In this document: piece by piece, positions 9,988 through 17,419 of the stretch
Position numbering within the stretch: position 1 is the stretch's first letter
Layout of the letters: each line of letters begins with the position of its first letter
Assembly: GCF_001553785.1 (NCBI RefSeq)
Contig: NZ_LOJP01000001.1
Location: 2,077,461 to 2,141,460, forward strand
Reading direction: 5' to 3'
Length of the DNA: 64,000 nt
Origin: Actinoplanes sp. TFC3
Lineage (GTDB): Bacteria > Actinomycetota > Actinomycetes > Mycobacteriales > Micromonosporaceae
Translations under genes and position numbers: made by a program
The notes under the pieces: generated by a model
Told to the model about the DNA's origin: nothing
Database searches by the model: none
What the model saw: only the letters and a program-made list of their open reading frames with translations

Positions 9988-10903
9988 ATGTCGGTTGCTG
10001 CGCCGTTGGTTCTGCGTCCTGGTGATGGTGCGCGTCTGCGGGAGTTGACGCGCTCGTCGACGGCACCGGCTGGTCATGTGCAGCGGGCGCGGATGGTGTT
10101 GCTGGCTGCGGAAGGCTTGCCGAACGCCGAGATCGGACGGCAGGTCGGGATGACCCGGCAGACGGTGATCGCCTGGCGGGCTCGATACGAGACCGGCGGG
10201 ATCGACGCTCTCGCGGATCTGCCTCGTTCGGGCCGGCCGCCGGTCATCGAGGAGTCGGCGGTGATCACCTGCACGTTGAACCCGCCGCCGGACCTGCTCG
10301 GGGTGACGCACTGGTCAGCACGGCTGCTGTCGGATCACCTGACCCAAGGCGGGATGCCGGTCAGCTTCGCCGGGGTCGCCCGGATCTGGCGGGACTGGGG
10401 GCTGCAGCCGCACCGGGCGCAGACGTTCACGTTCTCCACCGATCCGCAACTGGAAGCCAAGATCCGTGACGTCGTGGGCCTCTACCTGGACCCACCGGCG
10501 AACGCGGTCGTGGTGTGCGTGGACGAGAAATCGCAGATCCAAGCCTTGGACCGGACGGCGCCGCTGCTGCCGATACGATTCGGCGACGCGGAGAAACGCA
10601 CCCACGACTACCGGCGCCACGGCACCACGACCCTGTTCGCCGCCCTTGAAGTCGCCACCGGGAAGATCACCGCGGACGCCTGCTATCAGCGGCACCGCAA
10701 CGGCGAGTTCCTGGCCTTCCTCAAGCAGGTCGCCACAGCCCACCCGCCGCGGCACTTTCACCAGCGTCACCGACCTCATCGGCGCGATCCGCGCCTTCAT
10801 CGACGCCTACAACCAGCGCTGCGAACCGTTCCGCTGGACCAAGACCGCCGACCAGATCCTCACCAAAGCCAACCGTCAAAAGAACTCAGACACGCGACAC
10901 TAG
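9988..10903 (+). pseudogene. IS630 family transposase, internal deletion and frameshift
   Basis: The first ~250 residues are a normal IS630 N-terminus: a helix-turn-helix region (AEIGRQVGMTRQTV), a second winged helix, and the first catalytic aspartate in VVCVDEKSQIQ. Near 10,740-10,755 the reading frame breaks. The C-terminus resumes in another frame (RGTFTSVTDLIGAI to TKANRQK) and ends at a TAG inside the right inverted repeat. The stretch that normally carries the second and third catalytic acidic residues (VDNYATH-like and NLVE-like) is missing, about 40-50 codons. The gene therefore cannot encode a functional DDE enzyme. Coordinates cover both reading frames. Confidence 0.88.
10872..10900 (-). 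repeat. Right terminal inverted repeat of the IS630 element
   Basis: Reverse complement begins GTGTCGCGTGTCTGA and ends TTTGACGGT. It is followed by the duplicated TA at 10901-10902 and overlaps the last codons of the transposase remnant. Confidence 0.88.
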
Positions 10904-10940
10904 ATCTGATTGGGCGGATCTTGGGTTGGGGAAAGAACTG

Positions 10941-11222
10941 ATGTGGTATTTGCGAGTTGTGTGGCATCACGACTTTCCCGGTGAGCCGGTGGAGTACTTC
11001 TCGGAAGTGAACGAAGACGGGTGGGAGGTTAGTCGCGTGCAGTGCTATCGCGATGGCCGTCTCGAGTGGGCAGATGAATCTCAAGAGACTGACATGGCTG
11101 GCCTCAGTGGAATTCCGATCGCGGTCGAAGAAATAACTCACAGCCAAATCTCAATGCATTCGGTACGTCTCTGGCAGAGTTTCAAAAAATTTGGCATGAA
11201 GCGCGCGAATGATAGCTTTTAA
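10941..11222 (+). CDS. DUF6881-type protein, possible second immunity protein
   Basis: 93 residues from the ATG that follows a GGGGAAAG ribosome site. The N-terminus (WYLRVVWHHDFPGEPVEYFSE) and the later motif with DGRLEWAD and IAVEEI are typical of the DUF6881 family, whose members often sit beside polymorphic toxins. No signal peptide or membrane segment. It begins 38 bases past the insertion sequence and has the same low GC as the toxin tip, so before the IS landed it probably followed the immunity gene directly. It may be an orphan immunity protein for another toxin tip. The family call is from memory of the motif; the function is inferred. Confidence 0.65.
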   Translation: MWYLRVVWHHDFPGEPVEYFSEVNEDGWEVSRVQCYRDGRLEWADESQETDMAGLSGIPIAVEEITHSQISMHSVRLWQSFKKFGMKRANDSF

Positions 11223-11337
11223 CATTCCTTCAATTCCAACGCAGGAAATTGGCCATCTAAAGGCTCGATCTGTTTCCCAAAGGTACCTGCTGGGCGATGC
11301 AGAGTCGCTCGACAATTGCCACTACCTGCACTACGAG

Positions 11338-11380
11338 TGTGCGGTGGGCCGACCTCACAACCGGAGAAGCCCACCGCACA
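11338..11380. terminator. Hairpin between convergent genes
   Basis: A perfect 12-bp stem (11338-11349 with 11369-11380) around a 19-base loop lies between DUF6881 (+) and DUF3140 (-). There is no clear T-tract on either side, so it may act as a bidirectional terminator or only as an mRNA end. Confidence 0.6.
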
Positions 11381-11389
11381 AAGCACCGA

Positions 11390-11716
11390 TCATTTCTTCA
11401 GTGGATCGTGTCCCCAGTTCATCAGGGAGTACCGCCACTTCGTCTCCTTCACGTCCCCGGACGGGCGCTGCGCCAGATGCCGGTGCACGTACCCCACCAC
11501 CTTGCGCATGTGGGCCTCATCCGCCTCGCTCAGATCACCTTTCTTCGTATGCAGGATCTCGATGATCTTCCGCCCGCTGTCATGCCCGACGGACTCCGCA
11601 CTCGATGATGACTTCTGCCCGACCTCGCGCGACTCGTCGGTCTTGAGCCACTTCTCCAGCTCGGAGGCTGACATGTTGACCGCGTCCTTGAAGTCGGCGT
11701 ACGTGTCACTTGCCAT
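11390..11716 (-). CDS. DUF3140 domain-containing protein
   Basis: 108 residues, soluble and highly charged. The pattern of a short helical N-terminus (FKDAVNMSASELEKWL), a Ser-rich linker, the GHDSGRKIIEIL core and a C-terminal HRHLAQRP...SLMNWGHDP tail is that of DUF3140, a small family common in actinobacteria with no defined function. The N-terminal helices resemble DNA-associated or plasmid-stabilisation helices, but nothing catalytic is visible. Its ATG overlaps the 3' end of the DUF2945 gene by 11 bases, so the two are translated from one message. The pairing is typical of general stress or desiccation genes, which is inference. Confidence 0.8.
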   Translation of the reverse strand: MASDTYADFKDAVNMSASELEKWLKTDESREVGQKSSSSAESVGHDSGRKIIEILHTKKGDLSEADEAHMRKVVGYVHRHLAQRPSGDVKETKWRYSLMNWGHDPLKK

Positions 11717-11912
11717 CGTTCAGCGCCTCCTCCTTGTGCACCGCCTCGCGCCCGGTCTTGTCGCTCTTGACCTTGTACTGCGGCTCGTCCTTCGACGCGT
11801 CGACCGTGCGCCCGGCTTCTTCGGTGCGGGACGTGATCTTCTTCTCCACCGTGCCCTCGACCGTCTGGCCGTGGCTCTTCCAGCTGACGTTGTCGCCCTT
11901 TTTCAAGCTCAT
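11706..11912 (-). CDS. DUF2945 / HVA1-type TUDOR-like small protein
   Basis: 68 residues, starting at the ATG followed by SLKKGDNVSWKSHGQ. The sequence is a compact beta-barrel pattern: a GDNVSW opening, VEGTVEKKI, a linker, then PQYKVKSDKTGREAVHKEEAL. This is the DUF2945 (hypervirulence-associated, TUDOR-like) family found beside stress proteins in actinobacteria and proteobacteria. It is upstream of DUF3140 in a two-gene minus-strand unit with an 11-base overlap. Members are presumed to bind nucleic acid or modified protein; no direct evidence here. Confidence 0.8.
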   Translation of the reverse strand: MSLKKGDNVSWKSHGQTVEGTVEKKITSRTEEAGRTVDASKDEPQYKVKSDKTGREAVHKEEALNDGK

Positions 11913-11932
11913 GCCACGGTGATACCCGCAGG

Positions 11933-12736
11933 TCAGGCCAGGTAACAGACGAAGATAGCCGTCCCCGGAAAGAGGCGGCCACGAAGCGGACTCCACTGCC
12001 CCCAGATCTGCTCATGCCCGGCCGGCCACTCGGGCTCCACAACGTCAGTAAGCACGAACCCAGCCGCCACAACCTCCCGGATCCGGTCACCCAAGGTTCG
12101 GTGCTGCTCCACATACGTAGGTACGCCCGCAGCGTCCTCCTCGACATAAGGCCGCCGGTCGAAATACGGGTGCACCGCGACCAACCCCTCCGGGCCGGGC
12201 TCGTCGAGGAAAATCCACCTCATCGGGTGAGTAATGGAGAAGACCCACGCGCCGCCGGGCCGAAGGACGCGAGCTACCTCTTGCATCAGCGCGCCGGAAT
12301 CAGCCACGAAAGGGATCGCCCCGAAAGCCGTACAGACAATGTCGAAAGCCCCGGAGGCGAACGGCAGCGCGAGGGCGTCGGCTTGGACGAGCGGTACCCG
12401 TACCCCTGAACGCTCTTCTGCCTCTCGCGCCTGCCGCAACATGCCCGCACTCAGGTCCATCGCGACCACGTCAGCGCCCTGTCCTTCCAGCCAGCGGGCC
12501 GCCGCGGCAGCTCCGCACCCCAGCTCCAGGATCCGCTTGCCGCGCACCTCTCCCAGCAGGCGTGCGTCGGCTTCGCGAACCCCTTCCGGGCACCAGACGA
12601 AGTCGACGTCTCCCAGGAAGGCTCCATGCTCATCCTGGTAGTCGTCGGCATCCAGGTCCCACCAGTACCGGCTCGCGACGCGGCTCTCGGCGTCTGTCAC
12701 GGTCCGGCGGCGCGAGGCGGCTTGTTCTTCGGTCAC
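11933..12736 (-). CDS. Class I SAM-dependent methyltransferase
   Basis: 267 residues from a GTG start. The SAM-binding fold is clear: motif I ILELGCGAAAAARWL, the acidic end of strand 2 in VVAMDLSAGML, motif II region LVQADALALPF, and FDIVCTAFGAIPFV at strand 4. A WWDLDADDYQDEHG segment precedes the domain, as in a large actinobacterial subgroup annotated only as methyltransferases. The substrate is unknown. There is no Shine-Dalgarno sequence. A TAGTTT -10-like hexamer ends six bases before the GTG, so the message may be leaderless. The gene is transcribed away from rpsA. Confidence 0.85.
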   Translation of the reverse strand: MTEEQAASRRRTVTDAESRVASRYWWDLDADDYQDEHGAFLGDVDFVWCPEGVREADARLLGEVRGKRILELGCGAAAAARWLEGQGADVVAMDLSAGMLRQAREAEERSGVRVPLVQADALALPFASGAFDIVCTAFGAIPFVADSGALMQEVARVLRPGGAWVFSITHPMRWIFLDEPGPEGLVAVHPYFDRRPYVEEDAAGVPTYVEQHRTLGDRIREVVAAGFVLTDVVEPEWPAGHEQIWGQWSPLRGRLFPGTAIFVCYLA

Positions 12737-12854
12737 CCCGACAAACTACTGAGATCATCGGGTACGGCCACAGCGCGCCGACTGCCCAAATGTGCACCAA
12801 ACGGCCATGATGGCGGGTTTTGCGGGATCAATGTGCCTCGGTCGGCAGGAGGGC

Positions 12855-12885
12855 TTGCAACCTGTGGTAATGCGCACGGTAAGCT
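12855..12885 (+). promoter_or_regulatory. Possible rpsA promoter in a 352-bp intergenic region
   Basis: TTGCAA at 12855-12860 and TAAGCT at 12880-12885 are separated by 19 bases, a loose sigma-A type pair. The region 12737-13088 holds no gene. It would leave a leader of about 195 bases before rpsA, long enough for regulation by free S1, but I see no conserved leader motif I can name. Confidence 0.35.
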
Positions 12886-13088
12886 AGTCGATGCACTCGC
12901 GGATCGTGTGCCTCGGCAGGGAGCAGGTTCCGCAAGTCGTCGGTCCCAGCATGATCCTGCTCGCTCGATCATCAGTCGCCCACCCGTGCGACGCACCACG
13001 TGATCACGGATGTTCGTGCTGTGCCCGCCGGCAGTTCCGCGGGGCGCAAGAGACACCACGAAACCATCCGTTCGGAGCAACAGTCCAC

Positions 13089-14606
13089 ATGACGAGCAGC
13101 ATCGAGGCCACCTCGAGCGCCAACAAGGTCACCGTCGACGATCTCGGCTCGGAGGAAGCATTCCTCGCGGCCATCGACGAGACCATCAAGTACTTCAACG
13201 ACGGCGACATTGTCGAAGGCACCGTCGTCAAGGTCGATCGGGACGAGGTCCTGCTCGACATCGGCTACAAGACCGAGGGCGTGATCCCCTCGCGTGAGTT
13301 GTCGATCAAGCATGACGTGGACCCCGCGGAAGTGGTGTCGGTCGGTGACCACATCGAAGCCCTCGTCCTCACCAAGGAGGACAAGGAAGGCCGCCTGATC
13401 CTCTCGAAGAAGCGTGCGCAGTACGAGCGCGCGTGGGGCACCATCGAGAAGATCAAGGAGGACGACGGCGTCGTTCGCGGCTCCGTCATCGAGGTCGTCA
13501 AGGGTGGTCTCATCCTCGACATCGGTCTCCGTGGCTTCCTGCCCGCCTCCCTGGTCGAGATGCGTCGCGTCCGTGACCTGCAGCCCTACGTGGGCCGCGA
13601 GCTCGAGGCGAAGATCATCGAGCTGGACAAGAACCGCAACAACGTGGTCCTGTCCCGCCGTGCCTGGCTCGAGCAGACGCAGTCCGAGGTTCGCACCGAG
13701 TTCCTCAACAAGCTGCAGAAGGGCCAGGTCCGCAAGGGCGTCGTGTCCTCCATCGTCAACTTCGGTGCCTTCGTGGACCTGGGTGGCGTGGACGGCCTCG
13801 TGCACGTCTCCGAGCTCTCCTGGAAGCACATCGACCACCCGTCCGAGGTTGTCGAGGTCGGCCAGGAGGTCGAGGTCGAGGTGCTCGATGTCGACCTGGA
13901 CCGCGAGCGCGTCTCGCTGTCGCTGAAGGCGACCCAGGAAGACCCGTGGCGCCAGTTCGCCCGGACCCACGCGATCAACCAGATCGTGCCGGGCAAGGTC
14001 ACCAAGCTGGTTCCGTTCGGTGCGTTCGTCCGCGTGGACGACGGCATCGAGGGCCTGGTGCACATCTCCGAGCTGGCCGAGCGTCACGTCGAGCTGCCCG
14101 AGCAGGTCGTCCAGGTGGGCTCGGACGTGCTGGTCAAGGTCATCGACATCGACCTCGAACGGCGCCGGATCTCGCTGTCGCTCAAGCAGGCCAACGAGGG
14201 CTTCGTCGAGGGCGAGGAGCACTTCGACCCGACCCTCTACGGCATGGCTGCCACGTACGACAACGAGGGCAACTACATCTACCCGGAGGGCTTCGACCCG
14301 GAGACGGGCGAGTGGCTCGAGGGCTTCGAGAAGCAGCGCGAGACGTGGGAGAAGCAGTACGCCGACGCCCGCGAGCGCTGGGAGGCCCACACCAAGCAGG
14401 TCCAGGCGTCGCGCGACGCCGACGCCGAGGCTGCGCTCAACCCGGCTCCGGCCGGCGGCGTGACCACCTCGTCGTCGACCTCTTCCTCCACCACCACCAC
14501 GAGCTCGTCTGCCCCGGCGCGCTCGGCGGAGGAGCCGGCCGGCACCCTGGCCACCGACGAGGCGCTCGCCGCTCTGCGCGAGAAGCTCGCCGGCGGCAAG
14601 AGCTGA
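13089..14606 (+). CDS. rpsA: 30S ribosomal protein S1
   Basis: 505 residues from the ATG followed by TSSIEATSSANKVTVDDLGS, the standard actinobacterial S1 start; the frame is open further upstream but without homology. Four S1 OB-fold repeats are visible (about 36-105, 120-190, 205-275, 290-362). Repeats three and four are the most regular (GVVSSIVNFGAFVDLGG and GKVTKLVPFGAFVRVDD). The C-terminal tail is acidic, then Ser/Thr/Ala-rich, as in Mycobacterium and Streptomyces homologues. It binds mRNA on the 30S subunit and helps unfold structured or leaderless-poor messages. It is monocistronic and closed by a strong terminator. Confidence 0.97.
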   Translation: MTSSIEATSSANKVTVDDLGSEEAFLAAIDETIKYFNDGDIVEGTVVKVDRDEVLLDIGYKTEGVIPSRELSIKHDVDPAEVVSVGDHIEALVLTKEDKEGRLILSKKRAQYERAWGTIEKIKEDDGVVRGSVIEVVKGGLILDIGLRGFLPASLVEMRRVRDLQPYVGRELEAKIIELDKNRNNVVLSRRAWLEQTQSEVRTEFLNKLQKGQVRKGVVSSIVNFGAFVDLGGVDGLVHVSELSWKHIDHPSEVVEVGQEVEVEVLDVDLDRERVSLSLKATQEDPWRQFARTHAINQIVPGKVTKLVPFGAFVRVDDGIEGLVHISELAERHVELPEQVVQVGSDVLVKVIDIDLERRRISLSLKQANEGFVEGEEHFDPTLYGMAATYDNEGNYIYPEGFDPETGEWLEGFEKQRETWEKQYADARERWEAHTKQVQASRDADAEAALNPAPAGGVTTSSSTSSSTTTTSSSAPARSAEEPAGTLATDEALAALREKLAGGKS

Positions 14607-14632
14607 CCAGCTAGCTAGCCAGCACTGCTGAG

Positions 14633-14671
14633 GAACGCCCCGCTCGACCATCGAGCGGGGCGTTCTTTTTT
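14633..14671 (+). terminator. Rho-independent terminator of rpsA
   Basis: A perfect 15-bp stem (14633-14647 with 14651-14665), three-base loop CCA and six Ts immediately after. It ends 27 bp past the rpsA stop codon region. Confidence 0.95.
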
Positions 14672-14677
14672 GCTGGC

Positions 14678-14724
14678 TTTTAGCGACACTCTGTCGTAAT
14701 GTTTACGACAGGTCGTCGCTAAAA
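14678..14724. promoter_or_regulatory. 47-bp palindromic operator for the TetR regulator
   Basis: Perfectly centred dyad about position 14,701. Outer arms TTTTAGCGAC (14678-14687) and GTCGCTAAAA (14715-14724) are exact complements. Inner arms CTGTCGTAA (14691-14699) and TTACGACAG (14703-14711) are also exact. Each half also contains an imperfect TTA-CGACA/TGTCGTAA dyad, so two TetR dimers could bind side by side. It ends two bases before the GAGGGG ribosome site of the SnoaL-like gene. Confidence 0.8.
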
Positions 14725-14736
14725 TGAGGGGAATTG

Positions 14737-15210
14737 ATGGACATGTTTGCCGATCGCGCCGAGCTCATCGAACTGTTCGGCCGCTACGCCGACATCGCGG
14801 ACCTCAAGGAGTTCACTGAGCTGCCCACTCGGGTCTTCACCGACCCGCTCACGCTGGACTTCAGCTCGGTGGCCGGCATCCCGCCGATGAGCACCCCGCT
14901 GCCGGACTACATCGAGATCCTGCGCGGCACCTTCGCGCCGTATGCGGCCACCCATCACGTCATCACCGGCCACGTCGTCACCATTGACGGCGACAGCGCG
15001 ACCATCCACGCCCACGTACGAGCCGAGCACTGGGTTCCCGACGAGATCGCCAAGGGCGGGCCCAACCGGTGGCTGGTGGTGGGCTTCTACGACAACGAGG
15101 CGGTGCGCACCCCGAGCGGGTGGCGCCTGAGCCGGGTCAAGCTCACGATGTCGTACCAGGAGAATCCGCACCTCTCGGGGGTTGCCCTGGCCGCGGCGCA
15201 GGCCGAGTAG
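14737..15210 (+). CDS. SnoaL-like (nuclear transport factor 2 fold) protein
   Basis: 157 residues from the ATG with GAGGGG five bases upstream. The pattern of an N-terminal helix pair (ELIELFGRYADIADLKEF), a following DPLTLDFSS strand, HHVITGHVVTIDGDSATIHAHV and a WRLSRVKLTMSY end strand is the SnoaL/NTF2 cone fold. This fold serves ketosteroid-isomerase-like, dehydratase or ligand-binding roles. No specific catalytic dyad can be assigned. It is the first gene of a two-gene unit with a TetR repressor and begins directly under the 47-bp palindrome, so it is very probably the repressor's target and is induced by a small molecule. Confidence 0.85.
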   Translation: MDMFADRAELIELFGRYADIADLKEFTELPTRVFTDPLTLDFSSVAGIPPMSTPLPDYIEILRGTFAPYAATHHVITGHVVTIDGDSATIHAHVRAEHWVPDEIAKGGPNRWLVVGFYDNEAVRTPSGWRLSRVKLTMSYQENPHLSGVALAAAQAE

Positions 15211-15231
15211 CGGCTGGGGGAGGATGATCGG

Positions 15232-15819
15232 GTGCCGCGGATCCGGGGAGACAGCATCGGGGAACACCACGAGATGGTGTGGACCGGCCTGGCCGAGGCG
15301 ATCGGGCACCTGCTGCGGGAACGCGACTACGACGCGATCACCATGGGCCACATCGCGGCTCGGGCCGGGCTGGCCCGCAACACCCTGTACAACTACGCCC
15401 GGGACAAGAACGCCCTGGTCCTGGCGCTGACCCAGCGAGCCGGCCGGCCCACTGTCGAGCGGGTGGCAGCGATCGCCGCCCGCTCGCACGACCCGGCGGC
15501 CGAGCGGCTGCGCGAGATCATCGACGTGGTGCTGACCGCGTTCACCGACCAGACGCTGCAGCTCATGTTCCGCCCTGATTCCGTCGCGGCGCCCAAGGGC
15601 TCGGACAGCCCGTTCCACGAGATCGTGGTCGAGGTGGAGAACGTGGTACGCGAGGGCATCGAGCGCGGAGAGCTCCGCGATGTCGGCGACGTGCCCCTCA
15701 CGGTGGAGCTGCTGTCGGGGATCATGCGCGCGGGCGCCGAACGCATCGGCCGGGATCCGGGCGCCTTCACCGGCACCGCCCGGTCCGCGCAAGAAATCAT
15801 TCTCGCCGCGCTGACCTAG
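15232..15819 (+). CDS. TetR/AcrR family transcriptional regulator
   Basis: 195 residues from a GTG with GGGGGAGGA upstream. The N-terminal helix-turn-helix is standard: LLRERDYDAITMGHIAARAGLARNTLYNYARDKNALV, split over helices 1-4. The C-terminal ligand and dimer domain is variable. It follows the SnoaL-like gene by 21 bases in the same direction. The palindrome at 14678-14724 is the evident operator, so the pair is probably autoregulated. The inducer is unknown. Confidence 0.9.
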   Translation: MPRIRGDSIGEHHEMVWTGLAEAIGHLLRERDYDAITMGHIAARAGLARNTLYNYARDKNALVLALTQRAGRPTVERVAAIAARSHDPAAERLREIIDVVLTAFTDQTLQLMFRPDSVAAPKGSDSPFHEIVVEVENVVREGIERGELRDVGDVPLTVELLSGIMRAGAERIGRDPGAFTGTARSAQEIILAALT

Positions 15820-15895
15820 GGCGACCGGTTTGGCGCGGGGCCGGTTTGGTGGCGGTGGCTGCGGGGCGGAGATCGACGCGGGGAATACTGGGGCC

Positions 15896-17047
15896 GTGCT
15901 GATGGTGGGGTTGACGGGCGGCATCGGGGCCGGGAAGAGCGCGGTCGCCCGGCGGTTGCGGCAACTCGGGGCGGTGATCATCGACTCCGACGTGCTGGCG
16001 CGCGAGGTCGTTGCCGCCGGGACCGAGGGCCTGGCCGCGGTCGTGGAGACGTTCGGGCCGCAGGTCCTGGGCGCCGACGGGCACCTCAACCGGCCCGCCC
16101 TGGGCGCCATCGTTTTCCAAGACGAGCAGGCCCGCCGCCGGCTCGAGGAGATCATTCATCCCCGGGTACGGTCCCGCTCCCGCGAACTCGTCGCCGCAGC
16201 CCCGCCCGCCGCGATCGTGGTCAACGACGTGCCGCTGCTCGTCGAGACCGGCCAAGCACCGTCCTACCACCTGGTCCTGGTGGTGTCGGCCGCCGAGCCG
16301 GTCCGCATCGAGCGGCTCGTGCGGACCCGGGGGATGACCGAGGAGCAGGCGGCCGCCCGGATCGCCGCGCAGGCCAGCGACGAGCAACGCCAAGCCGCGG
16401 CCGACGTGGTGCTCGACAACACGGGGTCGCTGGCCGGTCTGCACGCGGCTGTTGACGCTTTGTGGGAACGGCGGCTGTGGCCGTACGAGGAAAATGTGCG
16501 TTTGCGACGTGTTGCCGGCACGGATGGCGTGTTGCGGCTGGCCGGCCCGGATCCGAGGTGGCCGGGGCAGGCTGAGCGGCTGGCGGCGCGGATCCGGCAC
16601 GCGCTCGGGGGTACGGCCGATGTCTCGCACATCGGCTCGACCGCGGTGCCGGGGCTGATCGCGAAGGACGTGATCGACCTCATGCTGACCGTCGCGTCGT
16701 TGAACGAAGCCGACCAGCTCGCTGACGCCTTGGCCGGAGCCGGCTTCCCCCCGAAAGATGGCGATCGGTTCGACAACGCGCGCGGGCAGGTGGGGAAAAT
16801 GTGGACCAAGCGGTTGCACGGCAGTGCTGATCCGGGGCGGCCGGTCAACCTGCACGTGCGGGTGAAGGGCTCGCCCGGTTGGCGCTTCGCGCTGCACATG
16901 CGTGACCAGTTGCGCGCCGATGACGCGGCTCGGGAGGCGTATGCGGCGGCCAAGCGGGGGTGGGCGGCTGAGCATGCCGACGTGGCCGGGTACGCGCAGG
17001 CCAAGGAGCCGTGGTTCGACGAGTGGGCCGGTGCTCATCCGGTCTGA
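15896..17047 (+). CDS. coaE: Dephospho-CoA kinase fused to a GrpB/UPF0157 domain
   Basis: 383 residues from GTG (VLMVGLTGG); the ATG two codons later is an alternative. Residues ~1-200 are dephospho-CoA kinase, the last step of CoA synthesis. They show the P-loop GLTGGIGAGKSAV, DSDVLAREVV, HLNRPALGAIVF, and the lid region with R-rich MTEEQAAARIAAQ. Residues ~215-383 are a GrpB (nucleotidyltransferase-fold) domain with HIGSTAVPGLIAKDVIDLML and the GWRFALHMRDQLR signature. This fusion is normal in actinobacteria, including Mycobacterium. The GrpB half is of unknown function. Confidence 0.93.
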   Translation: MLMVGLTGGIGAGKSAVARRLRQLGAVIIDSDVLAREVVAAGTEGLAAVVETFGPQVLGADGHLNRPALGAIVFQDEQARRRLEEIIHPRVRSRSRELVAAAPPAAIVVNDVPLLVETGQAPSYHLVLVVSAAEPVRIERLVRTRGMTEEQAAARIAAQASDEQRQAAADVVLDNTGSLAGLHAAVDALWERRLWPYEENVRLRRVAGTDGVLRLAGPDPRWPGQAERLAARIRHALGGTADVSHIGSTAVPGLIAKDVIDLMLTVASLNEADQLADALAGAGFPPKDGDRFDNARGQVGKMWTKRLHGSADPGRPVNLHVRVKGSPGWRFALHMRDQLRADDAAREAYAAAKRGWAAEHADVAGYAQAKEPWFDEWAGAHPV

Positions 17048-17389
17048 GGCCTTGTGCGCTGCTGGCGGGGCTCTTGCCGGACTTTGTCGGCGGCGCGATC
17101 TCCCTGAGGGCTTCTTGCAGACGGCGCTCTCGCTACGGGTGCGTGCCGGGGGAGGGCAGGGTGCCCGCGGCGGCCGGTCGGCGCGATGTGGCGCAACCTC
17201 TCGGGACGCGCTCACCGGCGTGGTGCCGGGGCAGCTGTCCTGGTCCCGTCGTGGCGCCGCGTGGTGGCACCGGAACGGCGGGCGGCCGCCGCGAGCGACC
17301 TACCGAATCAGCGTAGGTTTGCCGCGCAACCCCGGCAACGGCTGGTGCCACGGGCGAATGCGCACCCACCGCACGCCGGTCGCCGAAAC
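17048..17389. other. Intergenic region upstream of uvrB
   Basis: About 340 GC-rich bases with no credible gene; open frames here lack homology and ribosome sites. I see no terminator hairpin of note. The regulatory signal is the damage-promoter motif immediately downstream. Confidence 0.6.
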
Positions 17390-17412
17390 TTGTCGTACCC
17401 CCGACGTACGGT
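17390..17412 (+). promoter_or_regulatory. RecA-NDp/PafBC-type promoter of uvrB
   Basis: TTGTCGTAC (17390-17398), an 8-base spacer, then TACGGT (17407-17412). This fits the actinobacterial LexA-independent damage promoter consensus TTGTCRGTG-N8-TANNNT. The -10 ends seven bases before the ATG, so the message should be leaderless, consistent with no Shine-Dalgarno sequence. Confidence 0.75.
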
Positions 17413-17419
17413 AGTTCCC

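Larger units (their letters stand above)
9938..10900. mobile_element. IS630-type insertion sequence, internally deleted
   Basis: 963 bp bounded by 29-bp inverted repeats at 9938-9966 and 10872-10900. The outer 16 bases of the repeats match perfectly (GTGTCGCGTGTCTGAT-type end, up to the last base or two), as do the inner 8-9 bases around TTTGACGG. Both ends are flanked by TA (9936-9937 and 10901-10902), the target duplication typical of IS630/Tc1-type elements, within a CTAG on the left. The element landed 38 bases after the candidate immunity gene. It carries a single transposase gene that has lost an internal segment, so it should be immobile unless helped in trans. Confidence 0.9.

Noticed and set aside
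9988..10903. IS630 element as an active transposon
   Set aside because: Two of three catalytic positions are deleted and the frame is broken.
15896..17047. CoaE-GrpB fusion as a novelty
   Set aside because: This fusion is already usual in actinobacteria.
17186..17419. Upstream in-frame extension of uvrB
   Set aside because: The extra residues have no homology, and the damage promoter ends seven bases before the chosen ATG.
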